From NCBI RefSeq assembly GCF_027921745.1, contig NC_079238.1, positions 4,030,001-4,094,000 on the forward strand: a stretch of 64,000 nucleotides of DNA. Direction: 5' to 3'. Origin of the DNA: Schizosaccharomyces osmophilus (Eukaryota > Ascomycota > Schizosaccharomycetes > Schizosaccharomycetales > Schizosaccharomycetaceae). The position numbers and the translations under genes were made by a program. Positions 32,475-43,582 of the stretch are shown here, one piece after another. Each line of letters begins with the position of its first letter. Positions within the stretch are counted from its first letter, which is position 1. The notes below the pieces were generated by a model. The model was not told where the DNA came from, did no database searches, and saw only the letters and a program-made list of their open reading frames with translations.

Positions 32475-33248
32475 TTAGGCTTCTGATCCAAGAAAGCGAG
32501 CTAATGCTAGTGCAAGGAATACCACGACGACAACACCCCAATGACTTTTGAACCAGTTTCCTTCTTTACTTTTCGATGCATTCGAGTTTTCCTTCGGCGA
32601 ATTGGAATTTGATTTTTGAGCAGCTGCTTCGGCATTTGCCTTTGCATTTGTGGCAGCTTGTTCCATAATGTCTCGCCGATTTTGTTCTAAAAGTTCCGGA
32701 AATACGGCAACAAACTTTGGATTATTCATCAAATTGAAGCGTTTTGTATCCTTTGCATAAGCTTTTCTTGTGGATTCAGGTGTAACAATGCCACCTGTAG
32801 TTATTTCATCAGAGGTCATAAATGAGACGAGGCCAACAAGAATCGTTGAAACCATCCATGCAGGATTCCAAGACTTTGGATGAAAGTCAGAAAATGATAG
32901 ACATAAACGAGTGTTGGTTTGGAACCGGCCACTGGGTGTAATCATCCGTATTGCTGGAGGCTTAAAAGGGTATTCTGAAGGAAATATAAGGGTCCCTGGA
33001 TATAAATGTTAGCGCTAATGAAAAAGAAAGCAATAATTCGAACCATGATATTGGCCACCTTCATATGGCGTATCTGGAGGACCCGTAACGATATAGTGCC
33101 ATTCCAAAATGTTTTCTGGTGCTGGTCTGGCGTCAATATACTCTACAGGATTCCTTTGAAGCGCTAAATATTCTTTCATTAACTAAATTTGTTATTATAA
33201 CTTCTTTCTTATGTCTTATACCCTCTTATAGGCAGCTTTCGATGCCAT
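32475..33248 (-). CDS. ubc6: ER-anchored ubiquitin-conjugating enzyme Ubc6
   Basis: Exons 33248-33222, 33182-33044 and 32995-32475 give 228 residues, close to the 227 I recall for S. pombe. The tail-anchored E2 works in ER-associated degradation with Doa10-type ligases. The N-terminus MASKAAYKRLMKEYLALQ, the core GPPDTPYEGGQYHGTLIFP, the active-site Cys in TRLCLSFSDFHPKSWNP and the C-terminal membrane anchor (GVVVVVFLALALARFLG) are all present. Intron 2 (33043-32996) must begin GTTCGA to keep the conserved GGQYHG block, an unusual 5' splice site. The alternative GTGGCC donor further upstream would delete that block. Its branch GCTAACA and CCAG acceptor are normal. Confidence 0.95.
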
Positions 33249-34085
33249 TTTTTCGTATATGAGTTGGTAATTGGAAGGAAGCCGCCTACAAAACTAATGC
33301 ACTTATGTATACGAGTAGAAAGAATATGTTAGCAATTAGGGAAATAGCTTAAAGTAGAAGCGTTTAGGTGATCTTTTTTATTCTTTTCTTTTGTTTCGTT
33401 TCTTTTTCATTTTATTATTTTATTTCGAATGCTAATGATGGATATTAAACGCTCCTGTCCATCCAAGACCCTGCTGAAAGCCGTCGAACGGTAAGTTTTT
33501 TCTTCTCCTATAAGCCTGTTATGGACTTCGACGTTTGAAGGGTTCATATACTCCAACCTAGCATGCCTTCGCTAATAATCCATCTTATAATCACCCCAAA
33601 TTTCATGAACAAGGGACTTTGTCACGTTGAAGCCATATCAAACATTACACATCTCCTTATGAAGCTTTACTTCTGGAAAATGGACATCTTTTCACCTGAG
33701 TTTCTGTTCATGAAGGGGATTGAAAGTAGCCCAAGTGTTTAGTAGCAGCTTTCTTAAAGCTGCATTCAAAAATCTAAAATAAATAGTCTTTTTAACAATT
33801 ACTAGCAGATTTCTTACCAACTTGCTCCCTAATAACTTCAGCTACCTTTTCATTCACGACTTAATTATTGCTGATTTGTTTACTCAAATCGTATCGTATA
33901 AGCAATTTTATGATACTTGTATGGTACTATACGTTTAAGCATATCACTATACGAAGCGTATGACAAAATGAGCATAGTCAACAGTGATATTCTATTAGTT
34001 AGTTGTCGCTGATGTAATGACTTATATAAAGCCGACCTCATGCACCAACTTCGCCTTTCCCAACTAAGTATTTCAAACAATACCA
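33249..34085. other. Divergent ubc6 / vip1 region
   Basis: About 840 bases. A short open stretch from ATG at 33439 ending at a GTAAGT (33492) could be a first exon encoding MDIKRSCPSKTLLKAVER, but I found no convincing downstream exon. The vip1 TATA box is listed separately. Confidence 0.35.
34023..34030 (+). promoter_or_regulatory. TATA box of vip1
   Basis: TATATAAA lies 56-63 bp upstream of the vip1 start codon on the coding strand. It is a canonical TATA sequence at a plausible distance, implying a very short 5' UTR. Confidence 0.55.
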
Positions 34086-34859
34086 ATGAGTAATCAAGTG
34101 ATTGTCAAGAATATCTCTTTGGAAGTTACCGAGAAGCAAATTTCGGATTTCTTTTCCTTCTGCGGAAAGGTTTCCAGCATCTCGACTTTCAAGGAAGGAG
34201 AGACTCAAACTGCTAAAATCCAGTTCGAACGCCCTAGTGCTACAAAGACTGCTTTACTTTTGCAAGATGCCCTTTTAGGACAGAACAAAATTCAAATCAG
34301 CAGTAGTGATGCTCCAGCTAGCGCTGGTAGCACCCATGACAAAGGTGGTGCTGGTGGAGACCAAGCTGCTAGCCAGGAAGATAAGCCTCGATCTGCAATT
34401 ATTTCTGAACTTTTAGGTCGTGGCTATCATTTAAGCGATGTAACTTTGGAGAAGGGTATACAGCTAGACCAAAGTCTTGGTGTTTCGTCCAAATTCAAAG
34501 GTGTTCTTGAAAGCGCGTTGTCTAGCGTTCATTCCATGAATGAGCGCTACCATGTCACAGAGAAAGCCAATGAAGTTGATAGCAAGCTTTCTATAAGTGA
34601 CACCTATAAACGCACTACTTCTCTCTTCAGTAACTACTTCAACAAGGCTTATGAAACCGCCGCCGGTACGTCAGCTGGCCAAAAGGTTCATAGCGTTTAT
34701 GATTCTGGCAAAAGCCAATTGCGAGGAATTCACAGTGAAGCTCGCAAAGTTGCTGATTCCAAGGTCCATGGGGAAGATGCTACTACTGGACATACCGAAG
34801 CGCCTGCCGCTCCTGTCGCTCCTGCCCAACCCTCTGTCGACACTAAGATTTCCGAGTAA
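34086..34859 (+). CDS. vip1: RNA-recognition-motif protein Vip1
   Basis: A single-exon, 257-residue protein, the length I recall for S. pombe Vip1. An RRM occupies about residues 4-75, with RNP2-like VIVKNIS and a reduced RNP1 (TAKIQFERP). A Gly/Ala-rich linker follows, then a helical region (about 100-225) with GRGYHLSDVTLEKGIQLDQ and a repeated Tyr/Ser pattern. The C-terminus is Ala/Pro-rich. The family (also called protein vip1/actin cytoskeleton-regulatory-like RRM) is poorly understood; S. pombe Vip1 abundance changes under oxidative stress. Heavy use of preferred codons and the TATA box suggest an abundant product. Confidence 0.93.
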   Translation: MSNQVIVKNISLEVTEKQISDFFSFCGKVSSISTFKEGETQTAKIQFERPSATKTALLLQDALLGQNKIQISSSDAPASAGSTHDKGGAGGDQAASQEDKPRSAIISELLGRGYHLSDVTLEKGIQLDQSLGVSSKFKGVLESALSSVHSMNERYHVTEKANEVDSKLSISDTYKRTTSLFSNYFNKAYETAAGTSAGQKVHSVYDSGKSQLRGIHSEARKVADSKVHGEDATTGHTEAPAAPVAPAQPSVDTKISE

Positions 34860-36086
34860 ATAAAAACAAGCTTAAGGTCAAAGCTTTGCCTTTAAGTATT
34901 TCTCGGTTTTTTGGTCTTTATGTGATTGAATCGCTTCTCTATGGGTATGTGGTTTTTCATTTAGGTATACCGTGGATAAATTATTTTCAAAACTTGTTGA
35001 AAGTTTGCAAATTGATTATTTAATGATTGTTAAGTACCTGTGATTATATTGAAAGCTTATTTAATAATATACTCTATGTTCTGTTAGGACAAAGATTTAT
35101 GTTGAATGTTACGATAAATTAGTGGTTAGTCTAAATATAACTTTGAAAATGTGATAACGCTATTACAGAATTTTTTGTGTTATAAGTGAATTATATTGGT
35201 TTTTCAATAAATCAACGATAGCAAAGCTTCTCAGCGACTAGAAAAGTAAACCCTTAAAGTCATCATTTATAAACTCGTCAATAATTAGTAAATTGTTGTT
35301 ATTTACATTTCATAGCATGAAGTACATGAGGTTCACAATTCTTTGTTGTAGAAAACAAAGCTGCCAGGATTCCGGTTCGTAAATATATGCTGTTTATCTT
35401 CGCCAGTAGAAACATATCCATGAAGCATTTACATCAACTTCAGTAACATAGCAGCCATTGGAACATCCTTCGATTACTGTGCAATTATTCAAGCTATTAT
35501 ATCCAACCTATTTACCGCTTCTTTTACATAATTCTACTCTTTCCAAATATTTCACGTTGAAAAGTACATCATCAGCAATTTTAAGACTTACTTATTAGAG
35601 GTTCAATGCCTTAAATAGAAGTCGTTAGTCTAATAATCAACGTTCAAATCAATCAGTTTTCTGAGAAAACAAATTCAGCAAATATTCAAGAATAAGGAAA
35701 ACGGCCCAATAGATATAGTAGCCGAGCGTTCGTTTGTTCACCTGATACTGCCGATATTCATCAAATATTCTCTCACAAAACGGTGCAAGAGTTTTTTATC
35801 TATTTTTTGTAAATTCTAGAGTCTTTCAAAAGTAGGTTCTTTCAATCATTAAGCTTCCGATTGAGTCGTAATTATTGAAGGCATCCACTTGATAGTCTCA
35901 AAAATAAAAAAAAAAAAACCAGGTTTTACGCTCAAAAATATACTCAACAAAAAGGAAATCATTAAAGTAGATATTAAAAGCATATAAAACGAAGTACGGC
36001 CAAATATAACTTCGTACAATATGAAATCATCAGTCAAACACAAAAATCCATATTGCAATCTTTGAATGAATAGAAAATATTAAGAA
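34860..36086. other. vip1 / nht1 convergent spacer
   Basis: 1.2 kb with no ORF, tRNA or box C/D pair that I can defend. The large spacer is AT-rich throughout. A minus-strand CTGATGATGT at 35564-35573 resembles box C, but no guide was matched. An A-run lies at 35908-35919. Confidence 0.4.
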
Positions 36087-37135
36087 TTATTTCTCTACCT
36101 TTGGCGAAGGATTGACAACAGTGAATCCACCGGTACGGACAACTTCTGTTCCGCTCGCCATTTCTGGTGCATCTCTACTTTCTTGATTTTCTTCATCAGG
36201 TGGAATAGTTTCAGGAATAGCGGGATTGTTGGATCTGTTTTCTTCTTTAACTTCTGCCTTTACGGGTGATTTTGTCGTCTTTTTTCGTTTAGGCTCTTTT
36301 TTCGCCTTTGCTTCAGCAGCGCCGTCAAAATATTTTTTCTTGTCTTCATCATTCAAAGCATTCCAAGAATCGTCAAGCATCTTTTTTAATCCTGTTCCCT
36401 TCAGTGTACTACCTTCTTCTTTTAATTTCGCTTTCTCCTGAGAGGAAAAATACATAAAAGCCATATAATGTGTGATTTTTGGAGTCGCAGGATTGGGTTT
36501 TTGATCTGCGTTTTGGGCATCTGCATTAGTTTCTGAAGCTTCTGTCTGCGTGCTATCTCTCAAATCTGCATCAAGTGAAGCAGCGTCTTTCTCAGTGTTT
36601 GTGTCAGCTCCAATGTTGGTTGCTTCCTCTAAATTTCCATCAACGTTTCCTTGGTCTTCTTGGGTTTTAACAACATTTTTTGAACTTTTAGAAGTGTCTG
36701 ACTTAGTAGAAGGTGACTTTCGTTTTTTGTTTTGTGGTTGAGTTCCTTTTGTCGATATTTTGATTTTAATTCCTTCAGGAGGAGGCTACAACAGTTAGTA
36801 AAATTGGTTTTTAAAAAAATATTTAATACCGGCGGAGATTGTCGAGACTGTTGCCCAAGTTGTTCGGCCTTTTCTTGAGATTGTTTTTCCAACTGTTCCA
36901 TTAAAAAAGCTCGCTCTAATCTTGCTCGTCGCACCGTTCGTCTAATATAATCATATTTTTTTAATAGATGCTCATTCCCTGTTTGTACTTGTACTATCCT
37001 AGCCTTGAGATCCTTGCATTTTTGTCTGTACTTAACCTCTAAAATTCGTCAAAAATACCGCCTCTATATTCCCATACGTCTCTTCTTACCTTCAGACTTC
37101 GATACGGCTGTTGTATAGGGACTATTCGCGCTCAT
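36087..37135 (-). CDS. nht1: HMG-box protein Nht1 (Ino80 complex)
   Basis: Exons 37135-37090, 37038-36830 and 36785-36087 give 317 residues. The N-terminal third is a Lys/Arg/Gln-rich coiled coil (about 16-75: KYRQKCKDLKARI..., LEKQSQEKAEQLGQQ), as in Nht1/Ies-type subunits. A Pro-Pro-Pro hinge is created by splicing at intron 2, then comes an acidic low-complexity stretch. An HMG box lies at about 195-258 (PKITHYMAFMYFSS, then ALNDEDKKKYFDGAAEAKAK). The tail is basic then acidic. In S. pombe Nht1 belongs to the Ino80 chromatin remodeller. Its position between vip1 and psm3 matches my memory of the S. pombe order. It is shorter than the S. pombe protein as I recall it, but all junctions close in frame. 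Confidence 0.85.
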
Positions 37136-37565
37136 TAATCCTCAATTCTTGTTTTCCATATACAGAGGGTAAGTCGCTGGCAACCTTAGCTGAGACTGAC
37201 CATTGCCTTTGCCTTTGATAGATTACACACACAAAAGGTGGGTAAAAGAATTGAAATACAATATGTTTAAATGTTAGAAATATAATAATAGTTCAGTGGA
37301 TAATTGAATTAAATTGCAGTTTGAGAATGTTCTAACTTGATGCTTAAAACATTGAAAATCTATACACGTTATATATATTATGAAACCATATTAGCAAAAG
37401 TTGATTATTCCCATACGTATGGGTACGTTGAAGCAAATCTAATATATAAATATTGTAAACAGGAGTCCCAACTCTGAGGACGAAGACTGCTCACGAGTAA
37501 ACATTAGAGCATCATGAGTTTATATGTAAAATAAATTAAGTAAACGGTATACGATAAAAAGGTCT
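37136..37565. other. nht1 promoter / psm3 3' flank
   Basis: 430 AT-rich bases between two minus-strand genes, including an ATATATAT stretch near 37370. No additional gene was seen. Confidence 0.45.
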
Positions 37566-40500
37566 TTACCCTTCAACGAACTTCATAGCTTCATCCTTGG
37601 AAATTGTTTCGACTGTTGATACCTTATGATTGAACATAACACCATAAAACGTATCAGCAGCTTTCACCATTTCAGGTCGAAATGTTGTGCATATGAATTG
37701 GCTTGTTCTGGACATTCCCTTTACCATTGCCGCCAAAGCAGACCGATATTGAGCATCTAAATTTGCATCACATTCGTCGAGAATGTTAAAAGGGGCAGGA
37801 TCACATCGCTGAATCGCAAAAATTAAAGCTAAAGCACATAATGATTTTTGACCTCCACTAAGCTGATGAATGCTTAACTGCTCATCATCCTTACTATTAA
37901 AGGATACACGGATACCAACACCTGTGTAATTATCAATTGAACTTCTCTGAGCTGCTTGGCTGTCAATGTCCATTGAGTTTTCTTGTTCAAGGCTCTGACT
38001 AAGTTCGCTTCGTTTGCTCATAACTAATTCACCTCGTCCAGCAGGAACAAGCTTTTCAAATATTTCCGAGAAATTCTTTGCTACCTGTTTGAAAGTGCGT
38101 TCTATAGCTTCATCTTTACGCTGATCCAACACCATTGTAAGCTCATTAATGGAATCTTGAGACCTTCTTAATTCTTCTCTTCTGGAAATCAAAGAATCAC
38201 GCTGCTTTGTAAAGTTGTTGTATTGCTCGTATGCCTTCTTATTAACGCTTCCATATTCTTTCAAAGCGTCATTGATCTTGTGCAATTTTTTGACTATAGC
38301 GTTTGAACTAGTTGAAACGTATTTAACGAAAGCTTCTTCGGGCAAAACACCAAGGGACTTAATATTTTCGTTACATTCCTTCTTACGAGCAAGCAACAGA
38401 CTTCTTTTGGCAGCATTTCTTTCGCTGACTTTCGATTCGTGTTCAATTTTTGCTGCTGCCTCATGCTGTAATTCTTCGAGTGTTTCTTGTCCCTTCTCCT
38501 TGGTTTGTAAATCATCAGCAAGCTTTTGAATTTGACTATCAAGTTTTTGGGATGCATCTTCAAGTTTATGAAGTTTTGCCTCGTGTTTCTCAATGGTTTT
38601 CTTGATGTTGGAAAGTTCGGATTCATCGACAATATTATCCATACCGAGTTGCATCTTTAGAGGATCACGTCTCAAATAAAGATTCGTATTTAACTGATAT
38701 TCCAGATTAACCTTTTGAGATTCGATTTCGACCAACTTTGCATTCAAATCGTTATAGTCAACTGACAATTGTTCGATTTGTGTTTCCAAATGTTTAAGTC
38801 TTTTCGCATCTCTGGGATCCATCTCCACCATTTCTGATTGAAGTTCTTCTTCAAAGTCTTTCACTTGTTGTTCCGAAGTTTGGAGTTCTAGTTTGGCCAA
38901 ATGCAAATCTTGAACCTTTCTACGATGAGAGCCTTGAACCTCTACTTCTTCCTGTGTTATAGAGACTTGCTCCATATTTAGCGGAGCATGATCACGCTCT
39001 AACTGTTTAAGCTCAAGCTCTGCATTCTGCAACTCATTTAAGCAATTTGTTATTTGCTGATCGACAGAATCGATTTGAATAGCAAGTTTATCGAGATTCA
39101 TTTGAGTTTCAGTAAATCGTTTCTGGTACTTTTTAACATTCTTGAGGGCATCTAAACGAGAATTCTTGTAATCACGATAACCACCAGTTAAGGCACCCTT
39201 CTTGTCAGAACGGTCACCGCTTAAAGTAATACCGTTGAGTTGATGTGATCTAGCATATTGTGATGCAACCTCGATAGAAGGGCATACAATAGTTTTAGAG
39301 AAAACTTGTTGAAATGCAGGTTGATATTTCGTATCATATTCAAGAAAATTCAGCAAAGGTAATGCATCACTGGCGTCAGGATAACCTACTGGCTTTGGAT
39401 GAAGCCTGTTTAAGGGCATAAACGTGACTCTTCCAGCATTCTCTTTATACATTACCTGTAAAATTTGATCGGCCGTCAAGTCGGAATCTACGACGACATG
39501 AAACAAACTATTTCCAGCAGTCGCTTCCACTGCGGTTTTAAACCGATTATCAACAGTGAAAAGGTCGCACAAGGGACCATAACAGCCGGTAAGTTTTAAG
39601 CGTTCTGAAATGCATTTAACAGATTTTAAGCCATTACTTGTGTTTCTATCCATGGTGGTACTCATGTTCTTTTCAGATTGTGAAAGATCATCCTTGATAC
39701 TTTCACTCATGGATTTTAGCTTAGCCTCTTCTCTCCAAAGTTCTTTTCGTTTATCAATAAGGTTCTCTTTCTTTTCATTGATTGAAGAAACCTTAGCCAT
39801 TGCTCCAGCAGTAAGTTCACCTCTAGACGAAAGTGCTGAATGAATTTCTTGTTTACGAGCGGCTTTCGCATTTAATGTCTCAGAAAGATTCTCTATTTCG
39901 GTATTTAAGTCTAGAATCCGTTTATTCTGAATTTTAATGCTTGAAGAAATCTCTTTAATTTGATCTTTAATCCAAACGTCACGCTCTTCTCTGGTAGCAA
40001 ATTGGGATATTCTTGATTGTTTGTCTAGAATGGTTCTTCTCTGATTTTGTAAAGACAGTATCTGCTGATTTAAGAGATCAACTTGGGAAACGACATCATT
40101 ATACTGAGGAATAATGTTTGTCAATTCCGATTCTTTACCATGGACTTCAGATTCCAAGGACTGAAGCATTTCGACTTTTGACGTTTCATCCTCTTTGGAA
40201 AATTCAATCTGACGTAGCAATTGTTGGAGTTGCAAATCCACAGCTGCCTTAGACTTGATAAGATTCGTGTAATCTTCTTCGTTTTGTTGCTTTTCAAGAC
40301 GAAGTAAGTTGACAGAATTCCGTAGTTCAGTAATTTCACCCTTAACCTGTTCAATACGCGTCTCCCTCTCAATAAAAGCCCCAGAATCTAACTCATTTCT
40401 TTGAAGTGTACTTGTGCGGTCTTGTTCTAGGGCATCCAAGACGGTATTGATTTCATCATGTTCACGTGAATAAATTGCATATTCCAAACACCTTCGTTCA

Positions 40501-41195
40501 TTATCTTTCTTATGATAAGCAGCAAGTTCATTTTTTTCTTCCTCAAGTTCACGCAGTCTTTCTTCAATATACTCCAATAATTCATCAATTTTCTCAGACT
40601 TGAGCACCGTTTCTGACATAATCTTGTTGGATTCGGAGCGTCTATTTTCGTAAATTTGAGTCCCTGCAACTTCCTTTAGGAGTTCCAAACGCTCAGAATC
40701 TTTCGCATTTGTAAGAGACGTTACTCGGCCTTGGGGGACAATATAATATGGGTTTGAACGTGAAAATCCTGCAGACTCTAAAAGATTTATTACTTCGCTT
40801 TTGTTCACCGTTTTCCTATCCAAAGAGTATTCATCTTTCTTAAGACCAATGGTTCGACGTAAAACAACTTCACTTTTTCCTGTAGGAAAGCGATTATCTG
40901 AGTTTTCAAAAGTAACTTCAACATAGGCACTCATAACAGTTGAACCAGGACCCTCATGCAAGAGGGCTTGCCTTTCTTCGCGTGATAAATGGGTGTAATC
41001 ATCGCCTAGAACAAAGCGAATAGCAGCAAAAAAGTTACTTTTCCCTGAACCATTCCTTCCAACAATCACATTGTGATGAGGACTAATCGGCTCTATAACG
41101 GTATAATCTTTGTAAGACTTGAATCCTTGAATAATAAGCTTAAAATTCGTTAGTTACAATCAATCCGTTTCAAAACTAACCTTTTTAATATGCAT
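37566..41195 (-). CDS. psm3: Cohesin SMC subunit Psm3 (Smc3)
   Basis: A five-codon first exon (41195-41181: MHIKK), an intron with a GTTAGT donor and TAACTAACG branch, then exon 41138-37566, giving 1195 residues (S. pombe Psm3 is about 1194). The Walker A GRNGSGKS is at 32-39 and [24 protein letters not shown] follows. The acetylatable KKD region is at the Smc3 position ([10 protein letters not shown]). Coiled coils flank a hinge near 520-670 ([15 protein letters not shown]...). The C-terminal head has [18 protein letters not shown] and DECDANLD. It forms the cohesin ring with Psm1 and Rad21 for sister-chromatid cohesion. MluI-type boxes lie just upstream (listed separately). Confidence 0.97.
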
Positions 41196-41711
41196 AGATT
41201 CTGTTGTTGGCTTTGGACAAATGAAGCAGACCGACGCGCGTCGCGCGTATACCAACAAGTAGCAACCAAACAACAAGGGTCACTAACGTCGTTCAATCTG
41301 CTTTCTTTTATTCTAAATTTAAAAAATTACTTTGAAATAAAATAATGAAGGACAATTTTGTTGACAATCTTCACAAGGGACAATTATAAACTGTATAAAA
41401 CATAGAGTAAACTGCAACTAATCGAATTTCATTGAACGCAGCATCCGTGACTCATTTTTCGATTCCATTAGATTATAAATTTATAAGTTGTACAACTTCC
41501 TGCGCGTAACTAAAAGCAGAGTCAAATACATAAAAAGTAAACACTTGATTGTTAGATAAATTAACTTTCGCTTAATATTATACTCCGCTAATTTATTACT
41601 TTACCCTACCTTATCCCATTTAGAGCATTTCATGTTTTCGACAGCAAATTTGTGTAAAATTCTAATACCCTTCTTAATACCCGTATTCTTCTGGTGATTA
41701 ACTGGAAAAAA
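41196..41711. other. Divergent psm3 / rio1 promoter region
   Basis: 515 bases between divergent genes. Apart from the MCB cluster it is AT-rich and unremarkable. The frame before the rio1 ATG is open from a GTG at 41694, which I do not take as the start. Confidence 0.45.
41234..41248. promoter_or_regulatory. MCB (MBF-binding) box cluster upstream of psm3
   Basis: Three MCB cores overlap here: ACGCG at 41234-41238, and CGCGT (its complement) at 41237-41241 and 41244-41248. They lie 39-53 bp upstream of the psm3 ATG. MBF (Cdc10-Res1/2) activates G1/S genes through such cores. This CG-rich island stands out in AT-rich flank, so G1/S expression of psm3 is a reasonable inference. Confidence 0.6.
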
Positions 41712-43369
41712 ATGCTAGAAAAAGGAGAAGAACCCTACCAAGAAGCTGCAAACGGTGAAGAGCATTACGAGGAATTCAGTGAGGATTCGGAGAACGCACA
41801 GTATGAAAATCTCGACGAAATTGACTGGGTATTAGCTTCCTCTGGTATGTATGCTTCAGTCAACCTTGACTCGTAGCTTGCTTTGTCGTTGCCAGAGAGT
41901 ACTTACTAATTCATAGACTATGCTTCTTCAAACGCTGCTGGTTCTGCTTCAGCTGGGGTACAAGCAACAGCACAACCAAATAGTAAAGTAAAAGTAGCGA
42001 AGGGACAGGATCGCGTTTCAACGCTGAGCCGTTATATGGATAATATGGATGTAAAAGACCATTTCGATGGAAGTGGTAAGTTCAGCAGCGTTTAGAATGA
42101 GTTTGAGAACAGTTTTTACTAACACCAAAAAAAGAAAAAGCCAACACAAAGGACAAAAGCGACAGAGCTACATCTGAACAAGTCCTGGATCCTCGAACTC
42201 GAATCATTCTGTTAAAATTGATTAATAATGGAACCATTTCGGAAATGAATGGCTGTATCAGTACCGGTAAAGAGGCAAATGTTTATCATGCTGTAAACGA
42301 GGAAGGGAAACACCTCGCTGTCAAAATCTTCAAAACCTCAATTCTTGTATTCAAAGACAGAGACCGTTATGTATCTGGTGAGTTTCGTTTTCGCCATGGC
42401 TACAATAAGAGAAATCCAAGAAAAATGGTGAGAGTTTGGGCGGAAAAAGAAATCAGAAACTTGAAGCGAGTGTATTCGGCGGGTATTCCTTCTCCCGAAC
42501 CTCTTTTATTAAAGCATCATGTTTTGGTAATGTCCTTTCTAGGTGACAAGAAGGGTTGGCCTTATCCTAAATTAAAGGATGTGGATGTCACAGCCGCGGA
42601 GGCTACAAAGCTCTATGGTATGGTTGCGAGATACATGCGTACAATGTATCAAGTTTGCCATCTTGTCCATGCCGATTTGTCAGAGTACAATATGCTTTAT
42701 CACAAAGGAAAAATATATTTGATTGACGTTTCTCAATCTGTTGAGCACGATCACCCTGGAAGTTTTGAATTTTTGCGGATGGATATTTTAAACGTTACCT
42801 CATTTTTCAAGCGTTTCGACGCAGATTGCTTGTCCTTGCCAAGTCTATTCAAGTTTGTCACAGAAAATGGCAGCGTTGAGAAACAAGATATGAAAAACCG
42901 TTTGGAAGAGCTTAGGGAAGGAGATCCCGATTCCGATGATGATCACGAAGAAGAATTTCTGAAAACATACGTACCACGGACCTTAGAAGAAGTTTACGAT
43001 GTTGATCGTGATACTCAATTGGTAGAGGAGGGACGTGGAGAAAGTTTAGTATATAGACACTTATTGAATACAGGTATAAAGGAAAGCAATGAAAAGGATG
43101 CGAATACTTCCCATCCTAACAATGACCCAACTTCCGCCTCAGAAAGCGAAGCCTCAGATGCATCTGATTCAGATGATGAAAACAATATCAATTCTTTTGA
43201 AGGAGATAAATATGTCAGGAGAGATAACGGTGGTCATGAAAAAGAAAGTGCGGAGGAAAAACGCACTCGCAAACAGAAAGTAAAAGGAGAAAAAGCGGAG
43301 AAAAGGAAAACGAAAATATCAAAGTATGAGAAAAAGCGTAAAGTAAAACAGGGAGGTCGCAAAAAATAA
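41712..43369 (+). CDS. rio1: Atypical protein kinase Rio1
   Basis: Exons 41712-41844, 41917-42075 and 42135-43369 give 508 residues. The RIO1 kinase domain spans about 145-390. Its flexible-loop nucleotide motif is STGKEANVYHA, and the catalytic Lys is in VKIFKTSILVFKDRDRYV. The Rio1-specific insert reads SGEFRFRHGYNKRNPRKMV, the catalytic loop HADLSEYNML, and the metal-binding segment LIDVSQSVEHDHP. The N-terminus is acidic. The C-terminal 90 residues are Ser/Asp/Glu-rich then strongly basic (KAEKRKTKISKYEKKRK), consistent with pre-40S association and nuclear import. Rio1 is needed for late 40S maturation and cell-cycle progression. The last intron ends in an A-rich AAAAAAAG acceptor. Confidence 0.95.
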
Positions 43370-43582
43370 GCTTGATTTTATTTTGTTTCTTCCGGTTTAT
43401 TTTTGGATAGTGGGTAAAGGATTTAATAATACATTGGTATTTATTTTTGGATACTAAAATTTTTTTTTTAAAAAAAAATCATTAATGATTGTAACTTATC
43501 TGTATATAGCATTGACATAAAAAGGAGTCTAAAATGAAAAATCGTAGAAGGCATCGCTATCGTTTCTCGTTTCGCTATTTCC

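Noticed and set aside
33439-33492. Short ATG frame ending at a GTAAGT donor, upstream of vip1
   Set aside because: No in-frame second exon with a good branch and acceptor could be found, and vip1 has its own TATA box downstream.
35438-35575. Minus-strand C/D-like pair in the vip1-nht1 spacer
   Set aside because: Boxes about 125 nt apart, a poor box C, and no confirmed guide.
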